The position numbers were made by a program, and so were the translations under genes. Under the pieces are notes generated by a model that did no database searches, had not been told where the DNA came from, and was given only the letters and a program-made list of their open reading frames with translations. Positions 8,474 through 18,369 of a stretch of 64,000 bases of DNA are shown one piece after another (within the stretch, counting starts at the first letter, position 1; each line of letters starts with the position of its first letter). The DNA comes from Arthrobacter terricola (GTDB lineage Bacteria > Actinomycetota > Actinomycetes > Actinomycetales > Micrococcaceae), in contig NZ_SMRU01000019.1 of the NCBI RefSeq assembly GCF_004354015.1, positions 1 to 64,000 on the forward strand. The letters run 5' to 3'.

Positions 8474-9474
8474 GGCCACTCGCCACGGCCCTGGCGATGG
8501 CCGAAGACACCGCCCGCGGCGTCTTCCCTCCCTCGAGGCTTGCCACGATCAGCGGCGAGCTCGAGCTGATCGATCCGCGCCCGCTGACCAGCTTCGACGG
8601 AGAACGTGCCGCCCGCGTCCTGGCCGAGACGGAGATCCTGATCACCGGCTGGGGATGCCCGCCCCTGACCCGCGAGGTCCTCGAACGCGCGCCGCGGCTG
8701 CGTTTCGCGCTCCACGCGGCCGGCTCCGTCAAGGAACACATCACCGAGGCGGTCTGGGAACGGGGAATCGAAGTCAGCACGGCTGCCGATGCCAACGCCA
8801 TCCCCGTGGCCGAGTACACCGTGGCCATGATCCTTCTGGCGAATAAAGGCGTGCTCCGGATCTCCCGGGAACTGCACCACACCCAAGGTCCGATCGGCCT
8901 GGCGCAGTACCCCGGGATCGGCAACTACGGCAAGCGCGTCGGAATCGTGGGAGCCTCCCGGATCGGACGCAGGGTGGCCGAAACGCTCGCGGGCCAGGAC
9001 CTTGAAGTTGTCCTCTGCGACCCCTACGTCACGGACCATCAGGCAGCCCGACTCGGCGTACGGCTCGTGGACCTGGACGAGCTCGTCGCCACAAGCGACG
9101 TCGTGTCCCTGCATGCCCCAGACCTGCCCGAGACCCGACATCTCATTGACGCCCGGCTGCTCGAGCTGTTCAAGCCGGGAGCGACCTTCATCAACACCGC
9201 GCGCGGTGGCCTGGTCGACCAGGACGCGCTCGTCCGGCGGCTCCAGCGTGGAGACCTCTTCGCAGTCCTCGACGTCACGACGCCCTGGGTCCTGGATCCC
9301 GGACACCCCCTGTACAGCATGCAGAACGTGTTCCTCACCCCGCATATGGCGGGCTCACAGGGGACCGAGCTCGAGCGCCTCGCGGCCGCGGCGATCGAAG
9401 AGGCCCGGCGCGCGGCGCGCGGCGAGCCGCTCAGGCACCCCGTGGCGGCCGCCGCCCTCAACCGCCTCGCCTAG
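8470..9474 (+). CDS. D-isomer-specific 2-hydroxyacid dehydrogenase family protein
   Basis: A 334-residue NAD-dependent oxidoreductase with the nucleotide-binding motif VGIVGASRIGRR at about 157-168, the substrate-binding Arg in NTARGGLVD (Arg 245) and the catalytic His in LTPHMAGSQ (His 292). The segment after LDV reads TTPWVLDP rather than the common E-x-E-P form, so the usual acid partner of the His is not obvious. It overlaps the upstream permease by ATGA. In this sugar operon it could act on a keto-acid or lactone-derived product; the substrate is unknown. Confidence 0.8.
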   Translation: MRPLATALAMAEDTARGVFPPSRLATISGELELIDPRPLTSFDGERAARVLAETEILITGWGCPPLTREVLERAPRLRFALHAAGSVKEHITEAVWERGIEVSTAADANAIPVAEYTVAMILLANKGVLRISRELHHTQGPIGLAQYPGIGNYGKRVGIVGASRIGRRVAETLAGQDLEVVLCDPYVTDHQAARLGVRLVDLDELVATSDVVSLHAPDLPETRHLIDARLLELFKPGATFINTARGGLVDQDALVRRLQRGDLFAVLDVTTPWVLDPGHPLYSMQNVFLTPHMAGSQGTELERLAAAAIEEARRAARGEPLRHPVAAAALNRLA

Positions 9475-9546
9475 GCCACACCATTCCGTGCCCGAGGCCA
9501 AACCGTTCCGTGCCTCCCCGAGGCCTGAAAGACCCGAGGACCTCCC

Positions 9547-10221
9547 TTGAAGGAAGCCGTCATTATCACCGGCTCGGGCCGGTACGCCGACCCGTGGCAC
9601 CGGTTCCCGGAGACCAGCCGATCGCTGGCCTCGATCCTGGAGAAGGCCGGCCACACGGCCATGATCCGTGAAGATGTGGATGACACCCTCGCCGGGTGTG
9701 CCACCGCAGAACACAGCACCGATCTGCTCGTCTTCAACGTCGGCCTGCCCCGCGACGGGAGGCCCTCTCCCGCTCCCGAGGGGGCAGCGGCCATCCGCAG
9801 CATTCTCCACTCACCGCTTCCGGTTCTGGCCATGCACTCCAGTTCCACGAGTTTCGCCGATTCCCCGGAGTGGGAGGCACTGATCGGAGGCAGGTGGATC
9901 CGGGGGACATCGATGCACCCGCCGCACGGAAACGCGCACGTGGAACTGGCAGACCAGCGCCACCCGATCACCGTCGGATGCGAGGACTTCACCGTCGATG
10001 ACGAGAGGTACTCGTATCTGAGGCGTTCGGCGAACTCCCGCGTGCTCGCCACGCACGAGCACGCGGGGGAGCAGCATCCTCTCATCTGGGCGTTCGACCG
10101 GCCTTCGGGTGCACGCACCGTCTACGACGGCCTGGGCCACTGCCCGGCCTCCTACCAGTCACCCGGCCACGTCCGGCTCCTCTTGGCAGCGGTGCAGTGG
10201 CTTTCGCGCGGCTCTGACTGA
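9547..10221 (+). CDS. ThuA-domain protein
   Basis: A 224-residue protein of the ThuA (trehalose-utilization-like) family, which has a glutamine-amidotransferase-like fold. Recognisable parts are the first strand VIITGSGRYADPWHR, the middle strand VLAMHSSS and a late GARTVYDGLGHCPASY segment. I used the TTG at 9547, with GAGG about 8 bases upstream; no ATG gives a full-length domain. ThuA-like genes are often found with sugar ABC importers and oxidoreductases, as here, but the reaction is not established. Confidence 0.75.
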   Translation: MKEAVIITGSGRYADPWHRFPETSRSLASILEKAGHTAMIREDVDDTLAGCATAEHSTDLLVFNVGLPRDGRPSPAPEGAAAIRSILHSPLPVLAMHSSSTSFADSPEWEALIGGRWIRGTSMHPPHGNAHVELADQRHPITVGCEDFTVDDERYSYLRRSANSRVLATHEHAGEQHPLIWAFDRPSGARTVYDGLGHCPASYQSPGHVRLLLAAVQWLSRGSD

Positions 10222-10308
10222 CCCGCCTGAAGTGTTCGCACTTCACCATCCCCCATCAGCTACAGGGGTATTACCCGGCCCCTGGGCATTATGACAAAGG
10301 AGTCAATG

Positions 10309-13014
10309 ATGACATCGATGACCACTCTCACGGCGCTCTCGCGCCGCAGCATCCTCCGCGGCGCCCTCCTTGGGGGAGCCCTCGCGGCCTTCCCCTTCGG
10401 GCTCCTCCCGAAGGGGAAGGCCGCGAGCCTCCCGGACAGCTTCGGCGTCGGCCGCCAGCAGTGGCTCGAGCACCTTCTCGGCAAGGACCTCAACACCTCC
10501 GACCCCTCCATCACGAGCCAGCTGGCCTCGATCGGCTCCGCCGCCCGATCGGCTATGAACACCTACGTGACCTCGGCCTCCCGTACAGGCCTGTGGAGCG
10601 ACCTGTCGCTCGCCGCGCGCGCGACCAATGCGGACTCGGCGCGTGTGACGACGACGGCGCGACGGCTCCGCTCGATCGCCTTGGCTTGGGCGGCTGGTGC
10701 CCTCGGTCCGGATGCCGACCGTGGGCTGGCCACCGTTGCCGACGGCCTTGCTTGGCTGAGCCGAGACGTCTTCTCGACAGGTGGCGTCCGCTACGGAAAT
10801 TGGTACGACTGGGACGTCTCAGCCCCACAGGCCCTGAACGATGCCCTGGTGCTCACCTTCGGCGCAATTCCTGCCTCGACGCGGACGGCATTGCTGGACG
10901 CGGAGAGGCACTTCACCCCTGTGATCCCCCAGACCGGCACGACCGCAGCAGCCGCAAACCGAGTATTGTTCTGCGATTCGTTCTGCGGCCGCGGCTTGCT
11001 CGGCGAAAACGCCGACGAGCTCACGGCGGCGCGCGACGGGCTCGCACCGGTCCTCACGTACGCCCAACCCTACGGTGGACCGGTCGGGCTCGTGGACGGC
11101 AACAAGGACGAAGCGGCGTTCTTCAGCAACGACGGGTTCTACCCGGACGGATCGTTCATCCAGCACGGCCAGTTCCCCTATATCGGCGGCTACGGCGCGT
11201 CGTATCTCACGTCGATCACTGCGATCGCTGCCCGCACCAGCGGCATGTCCTGGTGCCCGGATTTGGGCATCGTGCACGGCTGGATCCACTCAAGCTTCGA
11301 ACCGTGGCTGTGGCGTGGGCTTGTCATGGACACGGTCCGCGGGCGCCAGCTCGCTACCGTCGCCGGCGATCAGGGAACCGGACTCAGCTTCATCAACGGA
11401 ATGCTCGACCTGCTCCCGAGCGCCTCGGACGCGGAACGCTCCCGCCTGAAGTCGCTGATCAAGGCCGAGCTCCCATGGCGCGGTACCCAGCCCACCGCGG
11501 GCCTCGGGCTCCCCGAAACCGCGCTCGCCCTTGAGATCCTCGGCGACCCGACCGTCGTCGCCCGCTCGCCCTTGAACGGGACGTGGGTCTTCGGCCCGAT
11601 GGACCGGGTTCTGCACCGGCGCGACGATTGGGCGGTGGCGTTCGCGATGAACTCGCTGAGAATGGCCGACTACGAGAACGGCAGTAACGAGAACCTGCGC
11701 GGGTGGTACACCTCGGACGCAGCCACCTTCCTTTACACAGGAGACCTCGACCAGTTCGACGACGCCTATTGGTGCACCGTCAACGCCTACCGCATCCCCG
11801 GCACCACCGTAGACACCGTGGCCCGCGATGCCACCGCCACGCCATGGCGGGCGGAGTACCACAACCCAAGCCTCATGGCCGGCGGCCTGTCCGCACAGAC
11901 GTGGGGCGTGGCCACGATCGACCTCACCGCCAAGGCGCCCTCGACGCTGCACGGTCGCTTCTCACGCTTCTTCTTCGACGACTGCTACGTCTGTGCCGGC
12001 GCCGGCATCTCAGTCTCCTCCGGACGCAGCGCTGAGACGATCGTTGAGAACCGACGCGTCACGGCCACTAGTTCAGGTCCGCTGACCATCGAAGGATCCG
12101 TCCCCCTCGCGCTCGGCGAATCGAAGACCGTCGACAACGCCGGGTGGGCCCACATCGGCGGCGTGGCCGGCTACGTCATGCTCGGCAGGCCCACGGTGCT
12201 CGCGCTGCACGAACAGCGCAGCGGCAGGCTCTCCGACATCAGCGGCACGATTACCGGCACCACAGCATCCACCGTGCACACCGGCGACTATGTCGTCCTC
12301 GCCTTGCAGCACGGCCCGCGAGCGACCGACGCGAGCTACGCCTACATCGTCGCACCGGGGCTGGACGCTGCCGCGACGGCGCAACTGGCGGCGAAGCTGT
12401 CCGTCCGGCTGCTCGGGAACACTCCGGGCGTGCAGGCCGTCCGGCACGAGCCCGCCGGGCGGCTGGGAGCCGCGTTCTACGAGGCCGGCACCGCGTCGGT
12501 CATCACCGTGGACGCAGCCTGCGTCATCGCGGTCGAGGAGACGGACTCCAGTATCACCGTCCGGGCCAGCGACCCCACCCAAAGCCTGTCACGGATCCGA
12601 GCGGAGCTACGCATCCACGCCGACACGGTCATCGAAAGCGACCCGCGCGTGAGCTGGGCGCCGGGTGCGGATAGCTGTACCCTCACCTTCGACGTCTCCG
12701 GCCTCACGGGGTCGACCGTGTCGGCAAGGCTCGCCTGGCAACCGCCAAGCGCGGCCGACCTGGCCGCTGCACTCGGCCGGCTCATCGGACGGGACATCCC
12801 CGGCAGCGTCGGCGCGCAGCTGCAGAAGACGGCCGGACATTTCATCGGCGTCTTCAACAGCGGCGACTTCGCCGCCGCACGCACCGAGCTGCACACCTTC
12901 CAGACCACCCTCGACGACTGGGTGTCCACCCAGGCACGCCCCACCGCAGGAGTGCTCGCGCTGGTCGACCTGGCATCACGACTGGTCACCCGGACGCTGA
13001 ACAACCGGAGTTAA
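10309..13014 (+). CDS. Polysaccharide lyase family 8 (hyaluronate/glucuronan/xanthan lyase type), Tat-exported
   Basis: About 901 residues. A twin-arginine signal (SRRSILRG then a hydrophobic AL-rich segment) leads an alpha/alpha-toroid domain (about 40-370), central beta-sandwich domains and a C-terminal domain, the usual PL8 layout and length. Signature segments are NWYDWDVSAPQ, an Asn in AANRVLF (about 218), His in GSFIQHGQF (about 286) and Tyr in GGYGASYL (about 295). These fit the Asn-His-Tyr catalytic set of the family, which cleaves uronic acid-containing polymers by beta-elimination. Several in-frame ATGs exist; AAAGGAG favours 10306 or 10309. It ends the locus and should feed the ABC importer. 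Confidence 0.88.
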   Translation: MTSMTTLTALSRRSILRGALLGGALAAFPFGLLPKGKAASLPDSFGVGRQQWLEHLLGKDLNTSDPSITSQLASIGSAARSAMNTYVTSASRTGLWSDLSLAARATNADSARVTTTARRLRSIALAWAAGALGPDADRGLATVADGLAWLSRDVFSTGGVRYGNWYDWDVSAPQALNDALVLTFGAIPASTRTALLDAERHFTPVIPQTGTTAAAANRVLFCDSFCGRGLLGENADELTAARDGLAPVLTYAQPYGGPVGLVDGNKDEAAFFSNDGFYPDGSFIQHGQFPYIGGYGASYLTSITAIAARTSGMSWCPDLGIVHGWIHSSFEPWLWRGLVMDTVRGRQLATVAGDQGTGLSFINGMLDLLPSASDAERSRLKSLIKAELPWRGTQPTAGLGLPETALALEILGDPTVVARSPLNGTWVFGPMDRVLHRRDDWAVAFAMNSLRMADYENGSNENLRGWYTSDAATFLYTGDLDQFDDAYWCTVNAYRIPGTTVDTVARDATATPWRAEYHNPSLMAGGLSAQTWGVATIDLTAKAPSTLHGRFSRFFFDDCYVCAGAGISVSSGRSAETIVENRRVTATSSGPLTIEGSVPLALGESKTVDNAGWAHIGGVAGYVMLGRPTVLALHEQRSGRLSDISGTITGTTASTVHTGDYVVLALQHGPRATDASYAYIVAPGLDAAATAQLAAKLSVRLLGNTPGVQAVRHEPAGRLGAAFYEAGTASVITVDAACVIAVEETDSSITVRASDPTQSLSRIRAELRIHADTVIESDPRVSWAPGADSCTLTFDVSGLTGSTVSARLAWQPPSAADLAAALGRLIGRDIPGSVGAQLQKTAGHFIGVFNSGDFAAARTELHTFQTTLDDWVSTQARPTAGVLALVDLASRLVTRTLNNRS

Positions 13015-13929
13015 GCAGGACAGCCGATGCAGGACACCGCTACCCCCCAGGCCGGCGGCAGCCCCGCCGGACGCTCACGACCACTCATATCCGCACCTCG
13101 TGGGTCGATGGGCCGTCAGTCCATGCTGGCCAGACCATCCCGCACCTCTTGAGCCGGTGCCGGCAATCGAATCCAAGGCGGGGTCGACCTTCCAGCTGTC
13201 TAATTCATGGAGTTCAAAAATAATAGGGACTCAGTGCTCATGATCCGAGGCATTGCCTGGTCGCGCGGGATGCGGTGACGGCGGACCTTATCGCGCGCTA
13301 TCCGCTTTTATCTGGAAAGCCGGATAAACCCAGATAAAGGCGGCCGACTCGCGGGGCAAGTGAGGCCTGTAGGGGAGGGGTCCGTCGTCGGGCACGCCAG
13401 TGGTGTCCTGAGTTTCCACCTCCGGGGCCAGCGCGCGTCAGGGATTGGAGAATTCCGTTGGTTCCGGGTTCTGGAGCTTCTCCCGCTGCTGGCCCCGTCC
13501 GGCAGCTGGCCTGCTGGCCAGGCTCATCCACCTCCGGCCGGTGATCCTTGCCATGATTGAACAACATGCCAAGCCCTGGCCGCGCGAGTGAAGCCTACTT
13601 AATATTTCCTCGGGGACCGGCTGCGTCAGGCCCTGAGCTGCGCTTGGCCTGATTAACATCCCGGCCCCGGTCCCGAATAACGGGGCTGGGGCTGACCCGT
13701 TCGTCCTTGACCGCGGCGAGCGGCTCTTTGACGATCATTGTTGCCGGGCTGAGGACTCCCGAGCCCCTTGACTACGCCGAAGATCGGTTCTTCTGGACGA
13801 AGGTGAACGGGTCATCGCCCTGCGATTCTCCGATCCGGGGCTCGGGCCGGCGCAGACCCGGTTGTCGTAGCCGACGTCAGGACAAGCGTCGAGGCCTTCG
13901 GCAGTTTAGCGGTCGGGAGAAGCTCATGC
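13015..13929. other. Long intergenic region without a recognised gene
   Basis: 915 bases between the lyase gene and a leftward CMD gene. Small open frames here lack recognisable domains. The only clear structure is the inverted repeat at 13302-13343, listed separately. The composition is mixed, with a lower-GC patch around 13200-13340. It may be the scar of lost genes. Confidence 0.4.
13302..13343. repeat. Inverted repeat, 14-base arms
   Basis: CCGCTTTTATCTGG (13302-13315) and CCAGATAAAGGCGG (13330-13343) are complementary with one mismatch (a G-T pair) around a 14-base spacer that itself contains GGATAAACC. There is no T-run after it, so it is not a standard terminator. It could be a protein-binding site, a short mobile-element end or an RNA hairpin. 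Confidence 0.5.
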
Positions 13930-14268
13930 TCACTCTTCGTCCTCGATGATGTTCTTCAGCACGGTCGTCGCGCCCATGCCGTTGGGCCAGCCGGTGTAGA
14001 ACGAGAGATGCAGGAGGGCTTCCTTGAGTTCGTCGTCGGTGACGCCGTTCCGGCGGGCGAATCCGAGGTGGAATTTCAGCTGGTCCATTTTGCCCATGGC
14101 CGTCAATGCGGCGACGGTCACCAGGCTCCGGTCCCGTTTGGAAAGTTCCGGGCGTTCCCAGACTTCGTCGAAGAGGACCTTGTCGGTGTAGTGGACCATT
14201 CCCGGGGCGAAGTCGCCGAACGCGTTCCTTCCGCCACTCCAGCCGGTTTCCTGCTCTTCGGTGCTCAT
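13930..14268 (-). CDS. Carboxymuconolactone decarboxylase (CMD/AhpD-like) family protein
   Basis: A 112-residue single-domain protein of the CMD family (HxxxA-type helical fold). The conserved block ELSKRDRSLVTVAAL followed by FHLGFARRNGVTDDELKEAL and HLSFYTGWPN is typical. It lacks the CxxC pair of peroxidase-active AhpD proteins, so it is closer to the decarboxylase-like branch. AAAGGAG precedes the ATG at 14268; a longer in-frame extension to 15102 would run through the divergent regulator gene and is rejected. It is divergent from the XRE regulator, which probably controls it. Confidence 0.85.
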   Translation of the reverse strand: MSTEEQETGWSGGRNAFGDFAPGMVHYTDKVLFDEVWERPELSKRDRSLVTVAALTAMGKMDQLKFHLGFARRNGVTDDELKEALLHLSFYTGWPNGMGATTVLKNIIEDEE

Positions 14269-14330
14269 GTTCGTTCTCCTTTGGCGTAGTTGCTCGGATA
14301 CTCCCATTCCATCGCGACGGCCGTAGGGGA

Positions 14331-14368
14331 GGGAGTCTCCAGTGAAGGGTGTACCAGCAGGGACTCCC
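14331..14368. promoter_or_regulatory. Spaced inverted repeat in the CMD/XRE divergent promoter region
   Basis: GGGAGTC (14331-14337) and GACTCCC (14362-14368) are exact complements 24 bases apart, between two divergent genes. This could bind the XRE regulator encoded at 14401. No clear -35/-10 pair was identified. Confidence 0.35.
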
Positions 14369-14400
14369 ACCGGGGCCATGACCGAAATAGCGTTGTCTGC

Positions 14401-16286
<1,886 letters not shown>

Positions 16287-16302
16287 TCCTGCAGAAAGAA
16301 CC

Positions 16303-16743
16303 ATGATGACCGATAAGACCGAATTCACGCAGATCTTCCCGCTCGGGGAGCCCAACGACGCCTACGCGCAGTATTTCACCGGGCAAAGCTTCCTTGCCCC
16401 GCTCGCCTCGGGGAGCGTGCCCGTCAGCAACGTGAGCTTTGAGCCGGGCTGCCGCAATAATTGGCACATCCACCACGGCACCGCAGGCGGCGGTGACCAA
16501 ATCCTGATCTGCACTGCGGGCAGCGGCTGGTACCAAGAGGACGGCGAGCCCCCGGTCAGCATGGAGCCGGGAACGGTGATCCGCGTGCCCGCCGGCACAA
16601 AACACTGGCACGGCGCGAAGACCGACTCGTGGTTCTCCCACGTCGCCTTCATCACGCCCGGCGAGGGCGTCAGCAATGAATGGCTCGAACCCGTTACCGA
16701 TGCGGTGTACGGGGCGCTACCGAAGACAGGAGAGAACGCATGA
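16303..16743 (+). CDS. Cupin-domain protein (CMD-associated type)
   Basis: A 146-residue single cupin. The first metal-binding motif reads WHIHHGTAGGGDQIL (about 47-61) and the second part contains PAGTKHWHGAKTDSWF (about 93-108), giving His and Glu-like ligands. This kind of cupin is often fused to, or encoded beside, a CMD protein, as here (13930-14268). It starts 17 bases after the first aldo/keto reductase and overlaps the next gene by ATGA. The role is probably binding or oxidising a small substrate. Confidence 0.8.
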   Translation: MMTDKTEFTQIFPLGEPNDAYAQYFTGQSFLAPLASGSVPVSNVSFEPGCRNNWHIHHGTAGGGDQILICTAGSGWYQEDGEPPVSMEPGTVIRVPAGTKHWHGAKTDSWFSHVAFITPGEGVSNEWLEPVTDAVYGALPKTGENA

Positions 16744-17597
16744 CCATCCTGAACGAAAACTACATACTGTCCAACGGCGTCGCGATCCCCAAGCTCGGAC
16801 TTGGCACCTGGTTCATCGACGACGACAAGGCGGCCGACGCGGTGAAGACCGCGATCGGGATCGGCTACCGCAACATCGACACCGCGCAGGCCTACGGCAA
16901 CGAACGCGGCGTCGGCGAAGGCATCCGCACCAGCGGCGTCGCGCGCGAAGAGCTGTTCGTCTCCACCAAGCTGGCTGCCGGGATCAAAGACTACGACGGT
17001 GCGGTGGCTGCGATCGACGGGTCGCTGCAGACGCTGGGCCTGGACTACATCGACCTGATGCTCATCCACTCTCCGCAGCCGTGGGACGACTTCCGCGGCG
17101 GCGACTACGCAGAAGGCAATCGCCAGGCATGGCGTGCACTGGGGGATGCGTACCAAGCAGGCAAGATCCGTTCGATCGGGGTGTCGAACTTCCTTCAGGA
17201 AGACATCGAGAACATCCTGTCCACAGCGACAGTGGTCCCACAGGTGAATCAGCTGCTGGTGCACGCGGGCAACACTCCGGCGGACCTCCTGGCCTACTGC
17301 GCGGGCAAGGACATCCTGGTCCAGGCGTACTCGCCGATCGCGCACGGGGAGATCATGAAGAACGCCGAGGTTCAGGCGATGGCTAGCAAGTACGGCGTGA
17401 CTGTACCGCAGCTGTGCATCCGATACACCCTGCAGTTGGGCGCTGTGTCATTGCCGAAGACCGCGAACCCGGAGCACATGCGGTCCAACGCCGAGGTCGA
17501 CTTCGAGATCTCCGAGGCGGACATGACCGCCCTGCGGGACCTGCACGCCAAAGACTACGGCGACGCCAGCGCGTTCCCGGTGTACAGCGGCAAGTGA
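16740..17597 (+). CDS. Aldo/keto reductase (2,5-diketo-gluconate reductase-like)
   Basis: A 285-residue AKR of the AKR5 type. The tetrad is Asp and Tyr in YRNIDTAQAYGNE, Lys in FVSTKLA and His in LMLIHSPQPW. The cofactor segment VSLPKTANPEHMRSNAEV is typical. It starts at an ATGA overlap with the cupin gene, so translation is coupled. It is a second reductase in the same cassette, distinct in subfamily from the first. Confidence 0.88.
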   Translation: MTILNENYILSNGVAIPKLGLGTWFIDDDKAADAVKTAIGIGYRNIDTAQAYGNERGVGEGIRTSGVAREELFVSTKLAAGIKDYDGAVAAIDGSLQTLGLDYIDLMLIHSPQPWDDFRGGDYAEGNRQAWRALGDAYQAGKIRSIGVSNFLQEDIENILSTATVVPQVNQLLVHAGNTPADLLAYCAGKDILVQAYSPIAHGEIMKNAEVQAMASKYGVTVPQLCIRYTLQLGAVSLPKTANPEHMRSNAEVDFEISEADMTALRDLHAKDYGDASAFPVYSGK

Positions 17598-17617
17598 TGC
17601 AGGAGGACGAACAACGC

Positions 17618-17989
17618 ATGACTTCATGGACCATTGGGCAGCTCGAGCAGATCGGCACGACCGACGACTTTCACATCTCTCCCTACCGCGCTGACGGCAC
17701 GACGCCCGGCACGCCGACCTGGATCTGGTCCGTCGTCGTCGACGGCGATGTGTACGTCCGCGCTTACAACGGGACCGCTTCCCGCTGGCACCGGTCCGCG
17801 CTAAAGCAGGGGGCCGGGCACATCCGCGCCGGCGGCATCGACGCTGATGTCACGTTCACCCCGGTGGACGGCGAGATCAACGACCGCATCGACGCAGCCT
17901 ATGCCAGAAAATACGCAGGAAGCCCGTATCTACCGCCGATGATCTCGACGAGGACCCGCGCGGCGACCGTGCGCGTCGACCCGGAGTAG
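17618..17989 (+). CDS. DUF2255 family protein
   Basis: A 123-residue protein matching the DUF2255 pattern: an N-terminal W-x-x-x-Q-L-E-x-I block (MTSWTIGQLEQIGTTDDF), the central strand pair WSVVVDGDVYVRAYNG and a SRWHRSA motif. The fold is probably related to nitroreductase/F420-type split barrels; the function is unknown. The ATG at 17618 follows GGAGG. It is the last gene of the cassette; a strong hairpin follows at 18007-18057. Confidence 0.8.
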   Translation: MTSWTIGQLEQIGTTDDFHISPYRADGTTPGTPTWIWSVVVDGDVYVRAYNGTASRWHRSALKQGAGHIRAGGIDADVTFTPVDGEINDRIDAAYARKYAGSPYLPPMISTRTRAATVRVDPE

Positions 17990-18006
17990 GGTCCCTTCCC
18001 TCCGAA

Positions 18007-18057
18007 CTCTGATCGGGCCGGGCTGTCCGGCGTCGCCGACGCCCGGCCCGATCAGAG
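18007..18057. terminator. Strong hairpin after the AKR/cupin cassette
   Basis: A perfect 17-base stem (18007-18023 with 18041-18057) around a 17-base loop. There is no T-run, so termination might be inefficient, but the position after the last gene of the cassette fits a terminator. Confidence 0.6.
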
Positions 18058-18149
18058 GCACACGGCCGTCCGAAAAGACTTACGACGGCAGCCGTTCAGG
18101 GCAGCCGGCGACGTCGGTGTGCACCGCACTAGACCCGAGAGTCGCCTCG

Positions 18150-18178
18150 TTTGACGTGACTCCTATCACCTGACATGA
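18150..18178 (+). promoter_or_regulatory. Promoter of the beta-glucoside PTS operon
   Basis: -35 TTGACG at 18150-18155, a 17-base spacer and -10 CATGAT at 18173-18178. The start of transcription would fall about 20 bases before the RAT/terminator structure, as in bgl and lic leader regions. Confidence 0.65.
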
Positions 18179-18203
18179 TGGCTTCTGGTTCTTTCGAGAC
18201 CTG

Positions 18204-18233
18204 GGTATGTAACTCGCTTCGGCGAGGCAAGGC
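18204..18233 (+). promoter_or_regulatory. RAT site (ribonucleic antiterminator) for a LicT/BglG protein
   Basis: The segment GGTATGTAACTCGCTTCGG at 18204-18222 continues with CGAGGCAAGGCTC. It follows the known RAT layout: GG-T-GTxACT on the left, a short loop, then GAGGCAAGGCT on the right. Its 3' end overlaps the left arm of the terminator that follows, so formation of one hairpin excludes the other. The partner protein is encoded at 21852-22700. Confidence 0.8.
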
Positions 18234-18277
18234 TCAAGCTCTGCGACCTTCATCGGTCAACCGGCTTGGGCCTTTTT
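18231..18277 (+). terminator. Attenuator terminator in the PTS leader
   Basis: GGCTCAAGC (18231-18239) pairs with GCTTGGGCC (18264-18272), with an inner GACC/GGTC stem, followed by TTTTT at 18273-18277. It is a rho-independent terminator lying before the first gene of the operon. Binding of the antiterminator to the overlapping RAT should prevent it from forming. Confidence 0.8.
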
Positions 18278-18369
18278 CGTGTCCTGAAACAGGATCACCC
18301 AAACAGCTCAAGCCGCGTTGCCTCACACTTCCGCCCAATGAAGGGCGGATCTGAGAACGCGAGGAAATC

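Noticed and set aside
7424..8479. 351-codon open frame on the minus strand opposite the MalG-type permease
   Set aside because: It is a shadow produced by G/C third-position bias; the plus-strand protein has the EAA loop and membrane segments, and the antisense product is low-complexity and Gly/Arg/Glu-rich.
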